Shown in pieces: positions 7,137 to 17,939 of a stretch of 18,328 bases of DNA (positions are counted from its first letter, which is position 1; every line of letters begins with the position of its first letter). This DNA is from Actinomycetes bacterium. Its GTDB lineage: Bacteria > Actinomycetota > Acidimicrobiia > Acidimicrobiales > Palsa-688. The stretch lies in NCBI GenBank assembly GCA_021811865.1, contig JAKAQB010000067.1, forward strand, positions 1 to 18,328, given 5' to 3'. The notes under the pieces are model-generated. The model saw only the letters and a list, made by a program, of their open reading frames with translations, was not told where the DNA came from and made no database searches. A program made the position numbers and the translations under genes.

Positions 7137-7654
7137 TACTCGATCCCCTTGCGGGCTCGGATGTCCTGGTCGAAGGCATGCTTCACCTTGACCATCTCGG
7201 TCACCGTGTCGGCCAGCGCCACGACCTCGGCCGGCGCGTTGCGCCCGGTGACGATGACGTTGGTCCGTTGCGGGCGCGAGGCGAGGACCGCTACCACGTC
7301 GGCGACCGGCACCCAGCCGTACTTCACGATGTAGGTCATCTCGTCGAGGATCACCATGTCGTAGTCGCCCGAGGCGATCATCTGGCTGGCTACCTGCCAG
7401 GCGTGGCGGCCCCTGGCCTCGGTGGCGTCGAGATCTTCCGACTCCCAGGTGAACCCGTCGCCGAGGGTGTGCCAGTCGATCCCGAGATGCGCAGCCAGCT
7501 TGCGCTCGCCGACCTGCCACTTGTCGCTCTTGACGAACTGGACGACACCCACCGTCCACCCCCGGGCCCAGGCCCGTCCCATCACCCCGAAGGCGGCCGA
7601 GCTCTTGCCCTTTCCGGGACCGGTGTTGACCAACAGGCGCGACGGCTGGGGCAC
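7133..7654 (-). CDS. cobO: Cob(I)yrinic acid a,c-diamide adenosyltransferase
   Basis: This CobA/CobO-type ATP:corrinoid adenosyltransferase transfers the adenosyl group of ATP to the reduced cobalt of corrinoids. The 173-residue protein has the modified P-loop NTGPGKGKSS at 10-19, VVQFVKSDKW near 37, the EARGRHAW segment near 79, the Walker-B-like VILDEMTYIVKYGW at 101-114, and VIVTGRNAP near 133, all characteristic. It starts with GTG 7654; no strong ribosome binding site is seen, only a distant G-rich run. It is the first gene of the minus-strand operon and is divergent from cobG. Its stop overlaps the TTG start of cobB. It needs cobalt in the Co(I) state, so a reductase must act with it. 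Confidence 0.96.
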   Translation of the reverse strand: MPQPSRLLVNTGPGKGKSSAAFGVMGRAWARGWTVGVVQFVKSDKWQVGERKLAAHLGIDWHTLGDGFTWESEDLDATEARGRHAWQVASQMIASGDYDMVILDEMTYIVKYGWVPVADVVAVLASRPQRTNVIVTGRNAPAEVVALADTVTEMVKVKHAFDQDIRARKGIEY

Positions 7655-7723
7655 CGGCGCGACACTAGCCGTCCCCCCCCGACGTAGGGTAGGTTGCCCT
7701 ACGTCTTGGTAGGGTCCCCGGCG
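7655..7723. promoter_or_regulatory. Divergent cobO/cobG promoter region with a palindromic operator candidate
   Basis: These 69 bp separate two divergent cob operons. They hold a perfect 9-bp inverted repeat, GACGTAGGG (7681-7689) and CCCTACGTC (7697-7705), with a 7-nt spacer. A further copy of the half-site core, GTAGGGT, lies at 7709-7715, 25 bp after the first (7684-7690). The AGGG at 7711-7714 may also serve as the cobG ribosome binding site. No B12 box is present here, so these two operons are not under an obvious riboswitch. Promoter hexamers could not be assigned with confidence. Confidence 0.6.
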
Positions 7724-8980
7724 ATGCTGCCCGAGAACAACGCCGCCCCTCCCTTCGGCGAGGGCGGCACCGGTGCCCCGGCCCCGTCTGGCCCGGTCCA
7801 GTCTGGTCCGGGACCCGCGCCGGCCTGCCCGAGCGTCGACAACGTGGTTGCGCGCGCCGATGGGGGCCTGACCCGCATCCGCGTGCCGGGCGGCCGGATC
7901 GGGGCCGCCGCGCTCCAGGCGGTGGCCGACGCGGCGCAGCGATGGGGCAGCGGGATCGTGGAGATCACCAGCCGGGCCAATCTGCAGCTGCGGGGGATCC
8001 GGCCAGGAGCGGCGGCCGCCCTTGGAGCAGCGCTGGTCGGCTCGGGGGTCAGTGGCGGCCCGTTCGCCGACCGTCGTCGCAACGTCCTGCTCGGTCCCCT
8101 GGGCGACCTGGACCCCGACGCGGTGGACCTCGGCCCGCTCCTCGCGCCGCTGCTCGCCGCCCTGGACGCGGAGTCTCGACTCGACGGGCTCGACGACAAG
8201 TTCGGCTTCGCCATCGACGGCGGCGGATCGTTCGGCCTTGCTGGCCGGCGAGCCGCGGTGGTCGCCGTCCCGACGTCGACGGGCGGTGTGATGGGCGTCT
8301 GTTGGGGGTGGGCAGCCGACGGAGAGGAAGGGTCGTCCGCCCGGCCGCGGCGCGTGGCACGAAGCGAGCTAGTCGACGCGCTGGTCGAGGCGGCTGTCGG
8401 GTCGCTGGGCCGGCCCCGGGCGAGTGCCACCGTGCCGGCAGCGAGCGCGGCAGCCGCCGTCCGGGTCGCCGGCCCCCTCGGGGCGGGAGCCGGATGGGTG
8501 GGGGCCATGCCGACGCTCGGCCGGGCCGACTCCAAGGCCATGACTGCCATGGCGGCCGCGGCGAGGCGCTACTCGGACGGTCTGCTGCGTCTCACCCCCT
8601 GGCGGGGTGTCGTGTTCCCGGCCGTCGCAGCCGACGAGCGCGCCGCCCTCCTCGACGACCTCAAGGCAGCCGGCCTCGTCGTCGACGCCTCCGACCCGGC
8701 GTCGACGGTCGTCGCCTGCGCCGGGTCGCACGGCTGCACCTCGGGGCTGACCGATGCCATCGGCGACGCCCACCGGGTCATCGCGGCGCGCCGCGAAAGC
8801 GGCGCCCCTCCCGCGGCGGTGCACGTGTCAGGCTGCGCCAAGTGCTGCGCCCACCACACCCCGCTGGCTGTCACCCTGGTCGGTTCGGGCCCCGATCGCT
8901 ATGACGTCTACGCGGACGGCGACCTACGGGCACTGGCCGTTCGCAGCGCAGAGGCCGTGGCCGTGGCGGCGGGCTCATGA
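7724..8980 (+). CDS. cobG: Precorrin-3B synthase
   Basis: CobG is the oxygen-dependent monooxygenase that hydroxylates precorrin-3A at C20 and forms the gamma-lactone of precorrin-3B, the defining step of the aerobic route. It belongs to the nitrite/sulfite reductase family. The 418-residue protein shows two half-domains with [12 protein letters not shown] near 83, [14 protein letters not shown] near 155, and the iron-sulfur ligands Cys332 and Cys338 (CAGSHGC), and Cys371 and Cys375 in [10 protein letters not shown]. The family normally has glycine where Cys374 stands, so there is one extra cysteine. ATG 7724 was preferred because AGGG lies 9 nt upstream; a TTG at 7694 is in frame but falls inside the inverted repeat. 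The stop overlaps cobH as ATGA. Confidence 0.93.
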   Translation: MLPENNAAPPFGEGGTGAPAPSGPVQSGPGPAPACPSVDNVVARADGGLTRIRVPGGRIGAAALQAVADAAQRWGSGIVEITSRANLQLRGIRPGAAAALGAALVGSGVSGGPFADRRRNVLLGPLGDLDPDAVDLGPLLAPLLAALDAESRLDGLDDKFGFAIDGGGSFGLAGRRAAVVAVPTSTGGVMGVCWGWAADGEEGSSARPRRVARSELVDALVEAAVGSLGRPRASATVPAASAAAAVRVAGPLGAGAGWVGAMPTLGRADSKAMTAMAAAARRYSDGLLRLTPWRGVVFPAVAADERAALLDDLKAAGLVVDASDPASTVVACAGSHGCTSGLTDAIGDAHRVIAARRESGAPPAAVHVSGCAKCCAHHTPLAVTLVGSGPDRYDVYADGDLRALAVRSAEAVAVAAGS

Positions 8981-9609
8981 CCGGACGCCGCTACGAGCGC
9001 AACGGCGCCGAGATCTACCGCCGGTCGTTCGAGACCATCCGGGCCGAGGCCGACCTCACGCAGGTCCCCGACGACCTCGAGAAGCTCGCGGTGCGGGTGG
9101 TCCACTCCTGCGGGATGGTCGACGTGGTCGCCGACCTTCGCTTCTCCGCCGGTGCCGGCCGTGCCGGGCGGGCGGCGCTCGCCGCTGGAGCGCCGATCCT
9201 GGCCGACGCCCACATGGTCGCCGACGGCGTGACCCGAAGCCGGCTGCAGGCGGGCAACGACGTCATCTGCACCCTGGGCGACCCCCGGGTCCCCGAGGTT
9301 GCCGCGGCGATGGCGACGACCCGCTCCGCCGCCGCCGTCGATCTGTGGCTGGAGCGCCTCGAAGGTTCGGTCGTCGCTGTCGGAAACGCCCCGACGGCCC
9401 TGTGGCGCCTGCTGGAGCTGCTCGACAGCGGCGCTCCACGCCCGGCGCTCATCCTGGGGTTCCCCGTCGGCTTCGTGGGCGCGGCCGAGTCCAAGCAGGC
9501 GCTCGTCGAGGCGGTCCACGGCGTCCCCTACGTGACGGCGCTCGGCCGCCGCGGCGGCAGCGCCATGGCCGCCGCCGCGGTCAACGCCCTGGCGACCGAG
9601 CGCGAATGA
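8977..9609 (+). CDS. cobH: Precorrin-8X methylmutase
   Basis: CobH moves the methyl group from C11 to C12 of precorrin-8X, giving hydrogenobyrinic acid, the last step of ring construction. The 210-residue protein is of normal family size and contains [13 protein letters not shown] with the catalytic His43, the [11 protein letters not shown] stretch near 75, [17 protein letters not shown] near 132 and the very conserved [13 protein letters not shown] at 161-173. It overlaps cobG by 4 bp at the start and cobI by 4 bp at the end (ATGA both times), so cobG, cobH and cobI are translationally coupled. Confidence 0.97.
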   Translation: MTGRRYERNGAEIYRRSFETIRAEADLTQVPDDLEKLAVRVVHSCGMVDVVADLRFSAGAGRAGRAALAAGAPILADAHMVADGVTRSRLQAGNDVICTLGDPRVPEVAAAMATTRSAAAVDLWLERLEGSVVAVGNAPTALWRLLELLDSGAPRPALILGFPVGFVGAAESKQALVEAVHGVPYVTALGRRGGSAMAAAAVNALATERE

Positions 9610-10346
9610 CCGGGGATCGCGCGAACGGGCGGCTGTGGGGGGTGGGAGTCGGGCCCGGTGACCCCGAGCTCGTCACCGTGAAGGCGCAGCGGATCATCGC
9701 CGGCTCGGGAGCGGTGGCCTTCTTCGCCGCCGCCGGGCGGCCGAGCAACGCCCGGGCCGCGGCCGCCGACCACCTCCGGCCCGGCCAGCGCGAGTTGGCA
9801 CTGCACTATCCCGTCACGACCGAGCTGGCGGCCGGAGCCGAATACGAACGCCTGTTGTCCGGCTTCTACGACGAGGCGGCGGACCGGATCGCCACGGTCC
9901 TCGACGAGGGCGTCGACGTGGCCGTGCTCTGCGAAGGCGACCCGCTCTTCTACGGGTCCTACATGTACCTCCACAACCGGCTGGCCGGTCGCTACCGAAG
10001 CGAGGTCGTGCCCGGCGTCCCGTCGATCCTGGCCGGCGCGGCCGTGCTGGGCGCCCCGCTCGTGTGCCGCAACGAGACGCTGTCCGTGCTGTCGGGCGTG
10101 CTGCCGGGCGAGGAGCTGCGGCGGCGGCTGGCGGCGGCCGAGGCGGCCGTCGTGATGAAGCTCGGTCGCAACCTCGAAAAGGTCCGCGCCTCGGTCGAGG
10201 CCGCCGGTCTGCTGGAGCGGGCCTGGTACGTCGAGCGGGCCACCATGCCCGAGCAGCGGATCCTGCCCCTGGCAGAAGCCGATCCGGCCGCCGCCCCCTA
10301 CTTCTCCATCGTCGTCATCCCCAGCGCCGAGGCCCCGACCCGGTGA
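9606..10346 (+). CDS. cobI: Precorrin-2 C20-methyltransferase
   Basis: CobI methylates C20 of precorrin-2 to form precorrin-3A, using S-adenosylmethionine. The 246-residue protein has every expected mark: [17 protein letters not shown] at 11-27, [18 protein letters not shown] at 105-122, [13 protein letters not shown] at 134-146, ETLSVLSG near 157, and [13 protein letters not shown] at 181-193. It keeps the canonical EGDP and VPG loops, unlike the CobI-like domain of the fusion gene on the other strand, so this copy is the likely pathway enzyme. ATG 9606 overlaps the cobH stop. A longer in-frame extension reaching back to 8754 shadows cobG and cobH and is not real. Confidence 0.96.
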   Translation: MTGDRANGRLWGVGVGPGDPELVTVKAQRIIAGSGAVAFFAAAGRPSNARAAAADHLRPGQRELALHYPVTTELAAGAEYERLLSGFYDEAADRIATVLDEGVDVAVLCEGDPLFYGSYMYLHNRLAGRYRSEVVPGVPSILAGAAVLGAPLVCRNETLSVLSGVLPGEELRRRLAAAEAAVVMKLGRNLEKVRASVEAAGLLERAWYVERATMPEQRILPLAEADPAAAPYFSIVVIPSAEAPTR

Positions 10347-10356
10347 GCGCGACCAC

Positions 10357-11148
10357 ATGACCCTTCCCCGAGGCAGGCTCGCCATCGTCGGGCTCGGGCC
10401 TGGCGGCACGCCGTGGCGGACCCCGGCCGCCGACGCGCTGCTGACCGAGGCCACCGACCTGGTCGGCTACACCACCTATCTCGACATGGTCGAAGCTCGG
10501 CCGGCCGGCCAGGTCCGCCATCCGTCGGACAACCGAACGGAAGGCCAGCGGGCCGCCCACGCTCTGGAACTGGCAGCCGAGGGGCGATCGGTAGTGGTCG
10601 TGTCGTCAGGGGACCCCGGGGTGTTCGCTATGGCGGCCGCGGTGATGGAACAGCTCGACCACCCCGACCGTCCCGCATCCTGGGAGAACGTCGACGTCAT
10701 CGTCAGCCCCGGTGTCAGCGCCGCCCACGCTGCAGCGGCCCGGGCCGGTGCTCCGCTCGGCCACGACTTCGCCACCATCTCCCTGTCGGACAACCTCAAG
10801 CCCTGGTCGGTCATCGAGTCCCGGCTGGTGGCCGCCGCGACAGCGGACTTCGTGCTCGCCCTCTACAACCCGGCGTCGAGGCACCGACCCTCGCAGCTCG
10901 GACGGGCCCTCGCCGTCATCGGCGCCCACCGACGCCCCGACACCCCTGTGGTCGTCGCCCGCGACGTCGGCCGCCCAGCCGAGCGAGTCGACGTGGTCCC
11001 GCTCGCCGGCCTGGACCCTTCCGTCGTCGACATGCGGACGATCCTCATCGTCGGGTCCTCGCAGACGAGGATGGTGGACGTGCCCGGATGGGACCGACGC
11101 GGCGTCTACACCCCGCGGCGCTACCCCGAGGTGCCAGCGGACGGGTAG
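10357..11148 (+). CDS. cobJ: Precorrin-3B C17-methyltransferase
   Basis: CobJ methylates C17 of precorrin-3B and catalyses the ring contraction to precorrin-4. The 263-residue protein carries AIVGLGPGG near 9, the family-typical LVGYTTYLDMV at 35-45, SSGDPGVFAMA at 83-93, VSPGVSAAHAAAA near 116, SLSDNLKPWSVIESRL at 142-157, LYNPASRHRP near 169, and a C-terminal YTPRRY. It starts with ATG 10 bp after cobI and ends the cobG-cobH-cobI-cobJ operon. Its last 28 bp overlap the 3' end of convergent cobK. In some actinobacteria cobI and cobJ are fused; here they are separate. Confidence 0.96.
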   Translation: MTLPRGRLAIVGLGPGGTPWRTPAADALLTEATDLVGYTTYLDMVEARPAGQVRHPSDNRTEGQRAAHALELAAEGRSVVVVSSGDPGVFAMAAAVMEQLDHPDRPASWENVDVIVSPGVSAAHAAAARAGAPLGHDFATISLSDNLKPWSVIESRLVAAATADFVLALYNPASRHRPSQLGRALAVIGAHRRPDTPVVVARDVGRPAERVDVVPLAGLDPSVVDMRTILIVGSSQTRMVDVPGWDRRGVYTPRRYPEVPADG

Positions 11149-11927
11149 AGGTACCAGCGGACGCGAGAGAGCCCGAGCGACGCGCACACCCACTCGAGCG
11201 CGTCGGCGACGGTGGAGGCCGACGGACCGTCCGGCGACGGCGGACGGTCGACGACCACGACGTCCACCCCCAGGTTCCGAGCCGCCTCGAGCTTGGCGAC
11301 GGTGGCGTCCCCGCCGCTGTTCTTGGTCACGACGAGGTCGATCCGCTGACGCGCCATGAGCGCCGTCTCCGCGTCGACGCTGAACGGGCCCCGGTCGAGG
11401 ATCACCTCCGCGGGGTGCAGAAGCAGCCGCTCGGGAGGGTCGATCGAGCGGACCAACCACCATCGTCGCCCGTCGGAGGCAGGAGCCAACGTATCGAGCT
11501 CGCTCCGACCGGTGGTCACGAACACCCGGCGGGACCCACCGCGGACGATCTCGGCGGCGGCCGCCGCCATCGTGGCCACGACCGTCCAGCGGTCGCCCGG
11601 CTGCGCCTGCCAGCCCGGCCGCTCGAGGCGTAGCCTCGCAACCCCGGCCCGGTTGCACGCCTCGTAGGCGTGCCAGCGCATCCGCGCCGCGAACGGGTGG
11701 GTGGCGTCGACCAGGGCCGAGATCCGCTCGGCCCGAAGGTAGGCAGCCAGCCCCTCGGCGCCACCGAACCCCCCGGAACGGAGCCGCCCGGCCAGCGGTG
11801 CGGGGTTCGCCGTCCGGCCCGCCAACGAAGTCACGACCACCAGGTCGTCGCGTGCAGCCAACGTCTTCGCCAGGCGGCTGGCCTCGGTCGTCCCCCCGAG
11901 CAGCAGTAGGCGAGGCGGGTCGGTCAC
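11121..11927 (-). CDS. cobK: Precorrin-6A reductase
   Basis: CobK reduces precorrin-6A to dihydro-precorrin-6 (precorrin-6B) with NADPH. The 268-residue protein starts with a nucleotide-binding LLLLGGTTEASRLA at 7-20, followed by VVVTSLAGRTANP at 30-42, GGFGGAEGLAAYL near 52, ALVDATHPFAARM at 71-83, VFVTTGRSEL near 135 and VTKNSGGDATVAKL at 200-213, all characteristic of CobK/CbiJ. GTG 11927 puts the Rossmann strand right at the N-terminus; there is no in-frame ATG nearby, and further upstream the frame runs into the antisense of the riboswitch. It stands alone on the minus strand between two plus-strand operons, and its 3' end overlaps cobJ. Confidence 0.94.
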   Translation of the reverse strand: MTDPPRLLLLGGTTEASRLAKTLAARDDLVVVTSLAGRTANPAPLAGRLRSGGFGGAEGLAAYLRAERISALVDATHPFAARMRWHAYEACNRAGVARLRLERPGWQAQPGDRWTVVATMAAAAAEIVRGGSRRVFVTTGRSELDTLAPASDGRRWWLVRSIDPPERLLLHPAEVILDRGPFSVDAETALMARQRIDLVVTKNSGGDATVAKLEAARNLGVDVVVVDRPPSPDGPSASTVADALEWVCASLGLSRVRWYLYPSAGTSG

Positions 11928-11960
11928 GGTCGTCGCATGGATTGAGAGCCGCCGCGCCGG

Positions 11961-12120
11961 GCTGGTAGCGTCCGGGGCGGTTACAGGGAACACCGGTGAG
12001 AAGCCGGGGCTGTCCCGCAACTGTAACCGGGGAGCAGACCCCACCTAAGGTCACGGTCCAGCCGGACGGGAAGGCCGGGGCGAGCGTCGATCCGGGAGCC
12101 AGGAAACCTGTGCCGACGGA
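11961..12120 (+). ncRNA. Cobalamin riboswitch (AdoCbl type)
   Basis: The 160-nt leader of cobQ carries the conserved cobalamin riboswitch core in order: a short P2-like stem (GTAGC near 11965 with GGTTAC near 11979), AGGGAACACCGGTGAGAA, GCCGGGGCTGTCCCGCAACTG, GGAGC, CACCTAAGGTCAC, GGGAAGGCC, and the B12 box GAGCCAGGAAACCTG at 12096-12110. The aptamer binds adenosylcobalamin or a related form and lowers expression of the downstream operon. The exact 5' end is approximate because P1 was not resolved. It ends only about 25 nt before the cobQ start, so control of translation initiation is likely. Confidence 0.95.
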
Positions 12121-12148
12121 GATCTCGACGCGGGAGACGTCAAGGGTG
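12119..12148 (+). promoter_or_regulatory. cobQ ribosome binding site and possible riboswitch expression platform
   Basis: GGGAG at 12132-12136 lies 9 nt before the GTG start at 12146 and decides that start. Short alternative pairings surround it: TCTC (12123-12126) can pair with GAGA (12134-12137), which covers part of the ribosome binding site, and GACG (12127-12130) can pair with CGTC (12138-12141), which encloses it. TCTC is also complementary to GAGA just upstream (12119-12122), though the two touch with no loop. These 4-bp stems are suggestive of B12-controlled masking but weak. Confidence 0.5.
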
Positions 12149-13678
12149 AACCAGTGGCAGCCGTCACACCCCTCGGGCGCGGTCATGGTGTGCGGCACCA
12201 CGTCCAATGCCGGCAAGAGCACGGTCACGGCCGGTCTGTGCCGTCACTACGCCCGGCGCGGGGCGCGGGTGGCGCCGTTCAAGGCACAGAACATGTCGAA
12301 CAACTCGGCGGTCACGCGCGCCGGCCACGAGATCGCCCGAGCCCAGGCCTGGCAGGCCATGGCGGCCGGAGTCGACGCCGAGGTCGCCATGAACCCCGTG
12401 CTCCTAAAGCCCATGGGCGAGCGCCGCTGCCAGGTGGTGGTGATGGGCCGCCCGCTGGGCACGATGACGGCGGCCGACTACCACCGGCTGAAGCCGGCGC
12501 TGCTCGACGTGGTCCTGGGGGCACTGACCGACCTCCGCCGCCGCTGCGACGTGGTGATCCTCGAAGGAGCGGGCAGCCCGGCGGAGATCAACCTCCTCGA
12601 CGCCGACATCGTCAACCTCCGCCTGGCCCACGACGCCGGGTTGCCGGCCATCGTCGTCGGCGACATCGACCTGGGCGGGGTGTTCGCCTCGCTGTTCGGG
12701 ACCGTCGCCCTGCTGCCCGACGCCTACCGCCCGCTGGTCAAGGGCTTCGTGGTCAACAAGTTCCGCGGCGACCCGGCGCTTCTCTTCGACGGCACGGCCC
12801 AACTGCAGGAGCGTTGCGGCGTCCCGACCCTCGGGGTGCTGCCGTTCCTAGACGGCCCCGAGATCGACAGCGAGGACTCGCTCGCCCTCGACCGGCCCTT
12901 CGACGCTGCGCCGGAAGAAGGGGACGCCGGCGCCGACCCGGCCCAGGTCCGCGATGTCCTCGACGTGGCGGTGGTGCGCCTGCCCCGCATCGCCAACTTC
13001 ACCGACATCGACCCGCTGCGCATGGAACCTGGGGTACGACTGCGCTGGGTCGACGACGCCCGCAGCGTCGGGCAGCCCGACCTGCTCGTCATCCCCGGCT
13101 CCAAGGCCACCGTCGCCGACCTGGCCTGGCTGCGCAGCCGCGGGCTGCACCGGGCCGTCGACGCCGTGCGCGGGGTCGTGCTGGGCATCTGCGCCGGCTA
13201 CCAGATGCTCGGCCGGTCGATCGCCGACCCCGGCGGTGTCGAGTCCTCTGATCCTGCCGTGGACGGCCTCGGCCTGTTGGACGCCGTCACGACGTTCGGC
13301 ACCGACAAGGTCACCCGGTGGCGCCACGGCCGACTGTTCGGCCGGCAGGCGGGCGGCTACCAGATCCACCACGGCGTCGTGCAGGCGTCGGGGCCGCCGC
13401 TGGTCGAGCTCGACGACGGGACCGGCGACGGCGCCGTCGGCGCCACCCCGGGCGGCGGCACGGTGTGGGGCACCTCGCTGCACGGCCTGCTCGAGTCGGA
13501 CGGGGCGAGGGCAGCCCTCCTCGAGCAGGTGGCGGGCAAGACGGGGAAGCACATCGCCCACGGCGGATCCTTCGGGGCCGCCCGCCAGCGACGGATCGAC
13601 CGGTTGGCCGACGCCGTCGCCGAGCACCTCGACATGGAGGCGCTGGACCGGATCCTCGCCGAAGGAGCTGCGAGGTGA
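12146..13678 (+). CDS. cobQ: Cobyric acid synthase (glutamine-hydrolysing)
   Basis: CobQ amidates the b, d, e and g side chains of adenosylcobyrinic acid a,c-diamide. The 510-residue protein has an N-terminal ATPase with P-loop VCGTTSNAGKST at 15-26, FKAQNMSNNSAVT at 45-57, EGAGSPAEINLLDADIVN at 140-157 and VGDIDLGGVFAS at 171-182. A class I glutamine amidotransferase domain follows, with PGSKATVADLAWLR at 317-330, Cys349 in GICAGYQMLGR, YQIHHG near 405, and His446 in GTSLHGL. Length is near the family's 480-510. GTG 12146 is supported by GGGAG 9 nt upstream; an ATG at 12185 lacks a site and would trim the first strand. It is the first gene behind the riboswitch and overlaps the next gene as GTGA. 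Confidence 0.96.
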   Translation: MNQWQPSHPSGAVMVCGTTSNAGKSTVTAGLCRHYARRGARVAPFKAQNMSNNSAVTRAGHEIARAQAWQAMAAGVDAEVAMNPVLLKPMGERRCQVVVMGRPLGTMTAADYHRLKPALLDVVLGALTDLRRRCDVVILEGAGSPAEINLLDADIVNLRLAHDAGLPAIVVGDIDLGGVFASLFGTVALLPDAYRPLVKGFVVNKFRGDPALLFDGTAQLQERCGVPTLGVLPFLDGPEIDSEDSLALDRPFDAAPEEGDAGADPAQVRDVLDVAVVRLPRIANFTDIDPLRMEPGVRLRWVDDARSVGQPDLLVIPGSKATVADLAWLRSRGLHRAVDAVRGVVLGICAGYQMLGRSIADPGGVESSDPAVDGLGLLDAVTTFGTDKVTRWRHGRLFGRQAGGYQIHHGVVQASGPPLVELDDGTGDGAVGATPGGGTVWGTSLHGLLESDGARAALLEQVAGKTGKHIAHGGSFGAARQRRIDRLADAVAEHLDMEALDRILAEGAAR

Positions 13679-14381
13679 CCGTCCACGTCGAAGACGTGCT
13701 GGCGGCCGTCGGGGCGCGGGTGGACCACCTGCGCGCGTCGGTGGGCGAGCCACCGGTGGCAGAAGAGGGCTGGCGCCCCTGTGACGCCGTCACCGCGGCC
13801 GACCTGGAGGTAGCCATCGCCGGCGCCGGTGCCGGCGACCGCCAGGTGGCAGCGTCGCTGCTGGTCCAGTCCTACGCGCACCGGGTCGTCGCGGTCAGCC
13901 TGGCGGCCTTCGCCGTCGGCCTGCCCTGGCCGTCACCGGCCGCCGCCGCCACCTCGGTTCGCCTCGCCGGGGGGCGGGCGAGAGCGCTGTGCTTCCGGGC
14001 CGAGGCGCTGGGGGAAGCGGGCGACGTCCGGTCGCTGGTCGAGGCCGCGTTCAGCTCCCATCTCGTCCCGTTCGTCTCGACCGTGCGGGCACACCATCGT
14101 GTCGGAGAACGGCTGGTCTGGGCCAATATCGCCGCCTCGTGCGCTGCCGCCTTCCGCGCCGTCGAGGGCTCAGCCCGCGACCGCGGCGACGCCGCCGAGC
14201 AGGCGGCGATCCGACGCCGCGCCGCCGAGCTTCTCGAGCACGTGCCGTGGCTCGAGGGCACCGGATGGTTCGACGCCGACAGCGGCGACTGGGGTTGGCA
14301 GCGGTCCGCCTGTTGCCTGTGGTACCGCACGTCGGGGGGGCGCACCTGCGAGGGCTGCAGCCTCCGGCGGCAGGGTCGGTC

Positions 14382-14385
<4 letters not shown>
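13675..14385 (+). CDS. FhuF-like [2Fe-2S] ferric reductase family protein
   Basis: The 236-residue protein ends with a Cys-Cys-x10-Cys-x2-Cys motif (Cys213, Cys214, Cys225, Cys228, in CCLWYRTSGGRTCEGC), the signature of the FhuF C-terminal domain that binds a [2Fe-2S] cluster in siderophore-iron reductases. The middle (about 55-165) is alanine-rich and helical, with SHLVPFVSTVRAHHRVGERLVWAN resembling FhuF-type proteins in layout; no signal peptide or membrane span is evident, so it is probably cytoplasmic. It overlaps cobQ (GTGA) and cobN (ATGA), so it is made together with them under the B12 riboswitch. A role in reducing cobalt or a cob(II)yrinate intermediate is an inference; iron-siderophore reduction is the known function of the family. 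Confidence 0.82.

Positions 14386-17935
<3,550 letters not shown>

Positions 17936-17939
<4 letters not shown>

Noticed and set aside
7694..7723. A TTG start for cobG ten codons upstream of the chosen ATG.
   Set aside because: It lies within the inverted repeat, has no good ribosome binding site and adds residues without family similarity, whereas ATG 7724 has AGGG at suitable spacing.
8754..9605. Long N-terminal extension of cobI in the same frame.
   Set aside because: It overlaps cobG and cobH in a different frame and is arginine- and proline-rich; the real start is the ATG overlapping the cobH stop.
11942..11971. A promoter-like TTGAGA, 18-nt spacer, TAGCGT arrangement in front of cobQ.
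   Set aside because: The supposed -10 element overlaps the P2-like stem of the riboswitch (GTAGC near 11965), so transcription would start inside the aptamer; the match is probably accidental.
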